NCBI GenBank assembly: GCA_002418625.1 | Contig: DIEM01000037.1 | Location: forward strand, 1 to 27,721 | DNA length: 27,721 nucleotides | Source of the DNA: Firmicutes bacterium UBA5774 | GTDB lineage: Bacteria; Bacillota; Clostridia; Peptostreptococcales; Anaerovoracaceae | Reading direction: 5' to 3' | Shown here: piece after piece, positions 23,210 through 27,721 of the stretch | How positions within the stretch are numbered: position 1 is the stretch's first letter | Layout of the letters: each line of letters starts with the position of its first letter | Notes under the pieces: generated by a model | What the model was told of the DNA's origin: nothing | What the model saw: the letters and a program-made list of their open reading frames with translations, nothing else | Database searches by the model: none | Program-made: the position numbers and the translations under genes

Positions 23210-24649
23210 TTATTTCCGAGCCAGTTTTCGACCAGCCTCCTCCATGATTTCCCTGATTATCTTTTCCGTATCTGACGGGAGCGGGTACTTTTTATCGGAT
23301 GCGAGGATGCTCCCGACATTCTTGATGGCATTGTCGGAAAGATCCGGCCTTCCCAACCGCTCCCATTCGTCATAGGAATTCCTGTCACATAGCTCGGATA
23401 AATAAAACTCGCTGCTCCTGAATGCGCGGCGGGTGTTTTTTTGCTTCAGGAAATGCCCTCCGTGCCCGACTGATTCAATGTCTTCCATGTAATCCTTTTC
23501 AGGGCCGACCTCGATGCCTTCCTTGATCCTGGCGCAAAGGCGGCCGATTTCGTTGTCGATCAAAATATGCGGCAGATACAGCGTCATGCTGCTGTCGATG
23601 AGCCCGACCCCCTGGATGACATCTGTCCCCGACAATACCAGCGGAAGCGTCGTCAGCGCCTTTTCGAGCACCGACTGCATGCCCGGCGTTTTCGCATCGC
23701 TCAAACAGCCGGCCGAGGTGTTTGGCAGGCTGTAATACCTCGCCATTTCACCCATGGCGCCGATCTGGAGCATCGTCTCCGGAGTCCCTTCAAGAAAAAG
23801 TCCGCTGCGGACGTTGACAACACCGAGAGCGGCGCCATAAATCAGCGGTGTTCCCGGCCGCGCCAGCTGCAGCGCCACGACAGTCGACAGCGCTTCCGCA
23901 TTGGCCATTGCGATATTCGAATACAATGACGCCGGGCCCGTCGTGCCGCAGGCCGGCATCGGATAGATGAGCACCGGGGCGCCAAAGACAGTCAGGTCGA
24001 TCGTGGCTTCGAGCATGTCGGCATCATGGCAAAGCGGCGCCACGGTACAATAAGTCGCCGAATAGATCTTTCTGCTTTTGACGGCCTCCATATCCCCCAA
24101 TATGGCCTTGGCCATCTCCATGATATACGGCACCTCCTCCGATGTCTGCACTTCATCCTGGACGTGCTTGCCGGTGTTTAAGAAAGACGTTCCCGTCATC
24201 ATGACGCCGGCTGCGGCCTTGGGCACATCCTGCGGAGAAACAGGCGACCAGTGAACCATTCCCAGATCCGCCGCCTCAAAGACTCTCGCAGCCTCCGCCA
24301 CGTCCGCCAGCACGGCGGGCCTTCGCGCCCCTGTTCTGAAATCCAGCGTATTGACGCCTGTTCCGTCCAGATTGTAAACCGTGACAGGCGACGGCAGCTT
24401 CAGGTCGAATTGCGGAGACCTCGCACCAAGCACGAAGCTTTTCGGCGCGGACACAAGGGCATCCCTGACCATTCGGCCCGATATGAATGCGACCTTCCTG
24501 TCCCAGTCGATCCGGGCACCTCCGCTTTCAAGCATTGCAAGAATCTTTTCGCTTGGAAACCGGACTCCGACTTCCGACAATATTCTGATGCTGTCGTTAT
24601 GTATGATCACTTTCTCTTCGCTGCTCAAAAATTTCCCGTTCATTCTCAT
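23210..24649 (-). CDS. MttB-family corrinoid methyltransferase, non-pyrrolysine
   Basis: A 479-residue protein of the trimethylamine methyltransferase (MttB) family, which moves a methyl group from a quaternary or tertiary amine to a cognate corrinoid protein. The open frame has no in-frame amber codon, so it belongs to the non-pyrrolysine group that includes glycine betaine, proline betaine, carnitine and butyrobetaine methyltransferases. Family features are VRFPSEKILAMLESGGARID, NLDGTGVNTLDFRTGARRP, YPMPACGTTGPASLYSNIAMANAEAL, AALGVVNVRSGLFLEGTPE, SAGCLSDAKTPGMQ and ESVGHGGHFLKQKNTRRAFR. Its ATG overlaps the corrinoid-protein stop (ATGA), so they are coupled. The AraC-type gene is divergent upstream. 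The substrate cannot be read from sequence; methyltransferase 2 and the corrinoid activator are outside the window. Confidence 0.9.
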   Translation of the reverse strand: MRMNGKFLSSEEKVIIHNDSIRILSEVGVRFPSEKILAMLESGGARIDWDRKVAFISGRMVRDALVSAPKSFVLGARSPQFDLKLPSPVTVYNLDGTGVNTLDFRTGARRPAVLADVAEAARVFEAADLGMVHWSPVSPQDVPKAAAGVMMTGTSFLNTGKHVQDEVQTSEEVPYIMEMAKAILGDMEAVKSRKIYSATYCTVAPLCHDADMLEATIDLTVFGAPVLIYPMPACGTTGPASLYSNIAMANAEALSTVVALQLARPGTPLIYGAALGVVNVRSGLFLEGTPETMLQIGAMGEMARYYSLPNTSAGCLSDAKTPGMQSVLEKALTTLPLVLSGTDVIQGVGLIDSSMTLYLPHILIDNEIGRLCARIKEGIEVGPEKDYMEDIESVGHGGHFLKQKNTRRAFRSSEFYLSELCDRNSYDEWERLGRPDLSDNAIKNVGSILASDKKYPLPSDTEKIIREIMEEAGRKLARK

Positions 24650-25317
24650 ATCCGTCTCTCCTGACCCATCAATTCCCGCACAAGCCTGACCGCATTAAGT
24701 GCATTGTCCGAATATCCGTCCGCGCTGATCCTTCTCGCCCACTCGTGGCTGGCCGGCGCTCCGCCTACAATGATTTTCAGTCCCGGTCTCAGTTTTTCCT
24801 TCTCCAGCAGATCGATCACATTTTTCTGTTCTTCCATAGTCGAGGTCAAAAGCGCCGACATGCCAAGCACATCGGGCGAAAGCGATCGAACCGCGTCCAC
24901 AAGGCTTTCGTTGGCGACGTCCGCTCCAAGGTCGTGTACTTCGTAACCGGCAGCGGTCAGCATCGCCCCCACAATCGTTTTTCCGATATCGTGGATGTCG
25001 CCCTGCACCGTCGCCATGATGATCCTGCCTTTCGGTTCAGCCCCTCCGGCCGTCTTTTTCAATTCCGGATCCAGGACCGCCAGCGCTGACTTCATGGCAT
25101 CCGCTGAGCACACAAGCTCCGGAAGATAGTAATCACCGGCTTCATACAGTTCACCGGCCTGCCTTATACCGAGCAAAAACCCCTCGTCCATGGCTTCGGC
25201 CAGATCCATTCCGGTCTCAACAGCGAGCCGGGCCAGCCGCTCCGCCTCCGCCTCTTCGCCTTCCAGCACGGCAATCCTCATTTTTTCCATGATATCCCTG
25301 TTGTTTGATCGATCCAT
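24646..25317 (-). CDS. methyltransferase cognate corrinoid protein
   Basis: A 223-residue corrinoid protein, MtgC/MttC-like, that carries the methyl group between methyltransferases. Residues ~1-90 are the helical cap domain of Met-synthase type (EKMRIAVLEGEEAEAERLARLAVETGMDLAEAMDEGFLLGIRQAGELYEAGDYYLPELVCSADAMKSAL). The Rossmann B12 domain follows with the lower-axial motif GDIHDIGKTIV (His109), GYEVHDLGADV and LKIIVGGAPASHEW. ATG 25317 is preferred because AAGGGG lies 9 bases upstream; the upstream ATG has no ribosome site. It is the first gene of the methyltransferase operon, coupled to the MttB-family gene by a four-base overlap, and diverges from the AraC-type regulator across 176 bases. 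Confidence 0.93.
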   Translation of the reverse strand: MDRSNNRDIMEKMRIAVLEGEEAEAERLARLAVETGMDLAEAMDEGFLLGIRQAGELYEAGDYYLPELVCSADAMKSALAVLDPELKKTAGGAEPKGRIIMATVQGDIHDIGKTIVGAMLTAAGYEVHDLGADVANESLVDAVRSLSPDVLGMSALLTSTMEEQKNVIDLLEKEKLRPGLKIIVGGAPASHEWARRISADGYSDNALNAVRLVRELMGQERRI

Positions 25318-25370
25318 GTTCAAGTCCCCTTCCATATTCAAAGCAAACCCGCTTACCGGTATTTATAATG

Positions 25371-25461
25371 ATATATTATCAAAACCCATTGCCGTTTGCG
25401 GGTATGATTTTGCTATACAATGGGCCTAAATTTATGATAATATATAATACGTAATTATCAT
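25371..25461. promoter_or_regulatory. inverted repeats in the divergent corrinoid/araC-type promoter region
   Basis: ATATATTATCA (25371-25381) is inverted as TGATAATATAT (25435-25445); the latter overlaps the +strand -10. ATGATAAT (25434-25441) is also inverted as ATTATCAT (25454-25461). Between them CCCATTG (25385-25391) is inverted as CAATGGG (25418-25424), which lies inside the -35/-10 spacer. These are candidate operators for the neighbouring AraC-type protein, allowing looping; no binding evidence exists here. Confidence 0.5.
25410..25438 (+). promoter_or_regulatory. candidate promoter of the AraC-type gene
   Basis: TTGCTA (25410-25415), 17 bases, TATGAT (25433-25438), 55 bases before the ATG. 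It is overlaid by the inverted repeats. I found no convincing matched promoter for the opposite, corrinoid-protein side, which would fit activator-dependent transcription. Confidence 0.5.
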
Positions 25462-25493
25462 TAGAGTCGTTTCGCCGGCACCGGGAGGAAAAA

Positions 25494-26681
25494 ATGTTCA
25501 GGGAAATCGTATGCTTCAGCCAGATCTCAGGCATCCGCGCCTCGATCTCCAATATCGTCTATTATCCTTCGCATATGCACGAAAATGTCATGGAGATCAT
25601 CTGCGTCCTGGACGGATCCGTCGATATATCCGACTCCTGCATGTCACACCGCCTGTCCGCCGGCGATGTCTACATTTTCAATGCCCGGGACCCGCACAGG
25701 ATCAGCGCTGTCGAAGGAGGCAACACGATCCTGACGGTCCACATAGATCTTGAGCATTACAAAGCCTATTTCCGCAAGCTGACCACGACCTTTTTCATCT
25801 GTGACTCCTATATAAACAGGCAGCACCTCGAAAAGGAGCTGGCCTATATCCGCTATCTGCTGGCCAGGATCCTCAAGGAATACGACAGCCTTACACCGCG
25901 GGATTCCCTGATGGAGGAATATACACGATCACTGCTTGCTTACCTGATCGAAAAGTTCCAGTTCTACATCTACAGCAAGGACAAGAACAACAACCTCGAA
26001 ATCATGCTGCGCAAGGGCATCGCGCCGGACGACCCGCATGCGTCGAGAGTCTACAGGATCATCGATCATATCTATGACCACAGCAAGGAGAAGCTCCATT
26101 TGCGGCATATCGCCGAAACGGAATTCCTCAGCACCTTCTACCTGTCGCGCCTGATCAAGGAAGGCTGCGGCCTAAGCTTCTGCGAGCTCCTATCCATGGC
26201 GCGCTGCGAGGAAGCGGAAAAGCTTCTCGGCACTACCAAGATGACGATCGACGACATAGCGACAGAGTGCGGATTTTCCAACCGCAAGCACCTGAATGTC
26301 CAATTCCGCAAATGGTACCGCATGACACCGTCCGAATACCGGGCAAAAGCGCGATCCGAAATGGAAAACAACGCTGACAGCATTGAGCTTGGTGAATATG
26401 ACAAATTGGAAGCCAGCCTGATCCTGGCATCGTATATCGAACAGATCCCGAAGCCCGAGCTGCCTTCAGCCTCGTCTCCGGAACAGCTGCTCAGCTATCT
26501 TGTGCTGCTTCATATATCCCATAATGCTTTCACCCATCTGCAAACCTATCTGCAAAAGCATCCAAAGCTGCTCGGGCAGACCTTCGCGCAGACTGATCTT
26601 CTTTCTCTTTTTGATTTTGACTCAGATTTTCCCGATTACAAAACATTTGCGGAAAAAATCGATTTTTATCTTAAAAAGTAG
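25494..26681 (+). CDS. AraC-family regulator with cupin sensor and C-terminal extension
   Basis: A 395-residue transcription regulator. Residues ~15-90 form a cupin-like sensor (SNIVYYPSHMHENVMEIICVLDGSVDI with His27/His29, then SAGDVYIFNARDPHRI). Residues ~183-285 are the double helix-turn-helix DNA-binding domain (HASRVYRIIDHIYDHSKEKLHLRHIAETEFLSTFYLSRLIKEGCGLSFCELLSMARCEEAEKLLGTTKMTIDDIATECGFSNRKHLNVQFRKWYRMTPSEYR). A ~105-residue tail after the DNA-binding domain (291-395) is not part of the usual AraC architecture and I do not recognise it. GGGAGG precedes the ATG. It diverges from the corrinoid/methyltransferase operon, making it the likely activator of that operon in response to an amine or its product. 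This regulatory role is inferred from position. Confidence 0.88.
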   Translation: MFREIVCFSQISGIRASISNIVYYPSHMHENVMEIICVLDGSVDISDSCMSHRLSAGDVYIFNARDPHRISAVEGGNTILTVHIDLEHYKAYFRKLTTTFFICDSYINRQHLEKELAYIRYLLARILKEYDSLTPRDSLMEEYTRSLLAYLIEKFQFYIYSKDKNNNLEIMLRKGIAPDDPHASRVYRIIDHIYDHSKEKLHLRHIAETEFLSTFYLSRLIKEGCGLSFCELLSMARCEEAEKLLGTTKMTIDDIATECGFSNRKHLNVQFRKWYRMTPSEYRAKARSEMENNADSIELGEYDKLEASLILASYIEQIPKPELPSASSPEQLLSYLVLLHISHNAFTHLQTYLQKHPKLLGQTFAQTDLLSLFDFDSDFPDYKTFAEKIDFYLKK

Positions 26682-26977
26682 CCTGTTTTCAGAATATTTT
26701 ATCAATACCTCCTATATTTTGTTAAATTATTATCGTTAGCAGTCTCCTTGTGTTTACCGTGCATAAATCGCTATAACTATTTGAATTTCAACGTTTTTAA
26801 GCGCTTTTTCAATGCAGTTCATTTGTTTCGATATTGTGTAAACGTTTTCAAAAATACTTGTTTTACAGATGCTTTGTCTATTGACTTTAAATATTGAATC
26901 TATAATATAGAAATGAGTACGATATTCCTATTTTTAAGTTGAACTATGGGAAAAACTAATCGGAAGGAGCGATGTTG
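26682..26977. other. AT-rich intergenic region before the NuoE-like gene
   Basis: About 296 bases without a gene. It holds a perfect cre sequence (26837-26850), a palindrome TTGAATTTCAA at 26781-26791, and an AT-rich stretch with TTGACT and TATAAT elements just before the NuoE-like gene, but no hairpin clear enough to call a terminator for the AraC-type gene. Confidence 0.6.
26837..26850 (+). promoter_or_regulatory. cre site (CcpA-type) upstream of the NuoE/NuoF genes
   Basis: TGTAAACGTTTTCA matches the Firmicute cre consensus TGWAANCGNTNWCA at every position and is nearly palindromic. It lies ~60 bases upstream of the promoter-like TATAAT at about 26901 and ~128 bases before the NuoE-like ATG. 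Position upstream of the promoter would fit either activation or repression by CcpA. Confidence 0.65.
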
Positions 26978-27481
26978 ATGAGTAGTCCAAATACTACAAA
27001 TTTCGAGGTTCTGACCAAGGATCTCGCACAAAAAATTGACTCGATAATCACCAGCTACGAAAACAATTCCACCAAATTGGTAGGCATCCTGCTCGAAGTG
27101 CAGGACAATATCCCCAAGCAGTATCTGCCACTGGAGGTTGCCGCCTATATCAGCCAGAAGATGAACATTCCACTTAGCAGGATCTATGATGTCATTTCTT
27201 TCTATGCCGCCCTGTCTGACGTTCCGAGAGCCGACTATGTCGTCCAGCTTTGCGACAGTGTCGTCTGCAAGGTCACGGGCAACACTTCCCTGAAGGATTC
27301 CCTCCAGGATATCCTTGGAATTGGCGTAAACGAAATCAGCGATGATGGCAAATACTGCATCGAATCCACCGCCTGCTTCGGCGCCTGCGATATTGCGCCC
27401 GCAATCAGGATCAACGGCAAAGTGTTCGGTCATCTCACATCCAAAGAGAAAATCAAGCAAGTGCTTGATAATTATAGATAG
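26978..27481 (+). CDS. NuoE-like [2Fe-2S] subunit
   Basis: A 167-residue thioredoxin-like ferredoxin subunit of the NuoE/HydA-gamma/FdhA-gamma type, which passes electrons between NAD(H)-side flavoproteins and partner enzymes. Four cluster ligands are present at Cys92, Cys97, Cys133 and Cys137 (LCDSVVC and TACFGACDIAP), following the family spacing; the N-terminal helix region (LVGILLEVQDNIPKQYLPLEVAAYISQKMNIPLSRIYDVISFYAAL) is typical. ATG 26978 is preferred, since AAGGAG lies 8 bases upstream; ATG 26972 is too close to it. A NuoF-like gene starts 16 bases after the stop. The pair could be part of a bifurcating hydrogenase, a NAD-linked formate dehydrogenase or a complex I-like enzyme; the window ends before this can be decided. 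Confidence 0.92.
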   Translation: MSSPNTTNFEVLTKDLAQKIDSIITSYENNSTKLVGILLEVQDNIPKQYLPLEVAAYISQKMNIPLSRIYDVISFYAALSDVPRADYVVQLCDSVVCKVTGNTSLKDSLQDILGIGVNEISDDGKYCIESTACFGACDIAPAIRINGKVFGHLTSKEKIKQVLDNYR

Positions 27482-27497
27482 AAGGAGGCAGGTCAAA

Positions 27498-27721
27498 ATG
27501 GCAAAAACAGTAAATTTCATAACCGAAAATTTTGGACAATATGATCCGACATCGATCGAATCATATATCGCCATTGGCGGATTAACCGCAACAAAAAAAG
27601 CTTTGGCCATGTCCTCCAATGAAATCATTGAAATGGCAAAGGCCGCTGCTATCAAAGGCAGAGGCGGCGCAGCCTACGATACCGGCAGAAAATGGTCCCA
27701 GGCCGCTTCGGTCCCGGGCGC
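27498..27721 (+). CDS. NuoF-like flavoprotein subunit, N-terminal part (cut by window edge)
   Basis: The first 74 codons of a NuoF/HydB/FdhB-type subunit, which binds FMN and NAD(H). GGAGG lies 10 bases before the ATG and the gene follows the NuoE-like gene by 16 bases, so they form one operon. The sequence begins with a short linker, then IAIGGLTATKKALAMSSNEIIEMAKAAAIKGRGGAAYDTGRKW, matching the conserved GGYxALxKAL...GLRGRGGAGFPTGxKW segment. It deviates in the glycine-rich FMN part: GGAAYDTG here, against the usual GGAGFPTG. The protein lacks an N-terminal thioredoxin-like domain seen in HydB-type subunits, but the rest is not visible. Confidence 0.9.
   Translation, partial: MAKTVNFITENFGQYDPTSIESYIAIGGLTATKKALAMSSNEIIEMAKAAAIKGRGGAAYDTGRKWSQAASVPG

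Noticed and set aside
26887..26907. TTGACT with TATAAT as a definite NuoE promoter
   Set aside because: The spacer is only 14 bases, so the -10 is plausible but the -35 is not secure; not listed as a separate feature.
26900..27655. Minus-strand 251-residue frame over the NuoE/NuoF start
   Set aside because: NuoE and NuoF on the plus strand have conserved cysteine and glycine-rich motifs and ribosome sites; the other frame has neither.
1..27721. CRISPR arrays, tRNA or rRNA genes, transposases, phage genes or known defence systems
   Set aside because: None was seen: no regularly spaced repeats and no recognisable transposase, integrase or defence protein.

Overview
The window reads as chromosomal DNA of an anaerobic, low-to-mid-GC Firmicute of the class Clostridia (roughly low-50s % GC by eye). 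Supporting signs are strong AGGAGG-type ribosome binding sites, TTGAnn/TATAAT promoters, a perfect CcpA-type cre sequence, DUF1292 and ACT-domain small proteins, a non-pyrrolysine MttB-type methyltransferase with its corrinoid protein, a phenylacetate-CoA-ligase/ACT pair and a NuoE/NuoF pair. I cannot name a genus. There is no phage, IS element, CRISPR array, rRNA or tRNA gene that I can support.

Layout. 1-2222 (+): 3' part of argG and all of argH, overlapping by 50 bases, ending at a strong hairpin. 2327-4125 (-): argC followed by a Fic-fold protein whose catalytic motif is degenerate. 4302-7576 (-): oxaloacetate decarboxylase/transcarboxylase-type carboxyltransferase, a DUF2007-like protein, a terminator, then 4-alpha-glucanotransferase (malQ). 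7688-8548 (-): argB behind its own promoter, which carries two ARG-box-like sequences. 8758-13429 (-): a molybdenum/tungsten cofactor operon (moeA, a MoeA fused to a periplasmic-binding-protein-like domain, moaA, moaC), preceded at 13430-13820 by a long structured leader that I read as a probable Moco-type riboswitch with a terminator. 13821-15555 (-): phenylacetate-CoA ligase and a double-ACT protein. 15697-17611 (-): DUF1292 protein, terminator, PspC-domain membrane protein and a LiaF-like membrane protein. 17654-21785 (-): L-asparaginase, hisC, uvrC. 22033-23208 (+): membrane diguanylate cyclase with an intact inhibitory site. 23210-25317 (-): MttB-family methyltransferase and its corrinoid protein, divergent from an AraC-type regulator (25494-26681, +). 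26978-end (+): NuoE-like subunit and the start of a NuoF-like subunit, behind a cre site.

How they fit together. Arginine synthesis is split into three units (argGH, argC, argB), each apparently controlled separately. The cofactor operon would supply a Mo or W enzyme outside the window; the NuoE/NuoF start at the right edge could belong to an NAD-linked formate dehydrogenase or bifurcating hydrogenase, but that is inference. The corrinoid/MttB/AraC cluster looks like an inducible methylamine- or betaine-type demethylation unit.

Most of the window is recognisable housekeeping and catabolic content. The items most worth a second look are the Fic protein with a replaced catalytic histidine, the cofactor-operon leader RNA, the duplicated ribosome-site/start segment just after moaC, and the palindrome-rich divergent region next to the AraC regulator.
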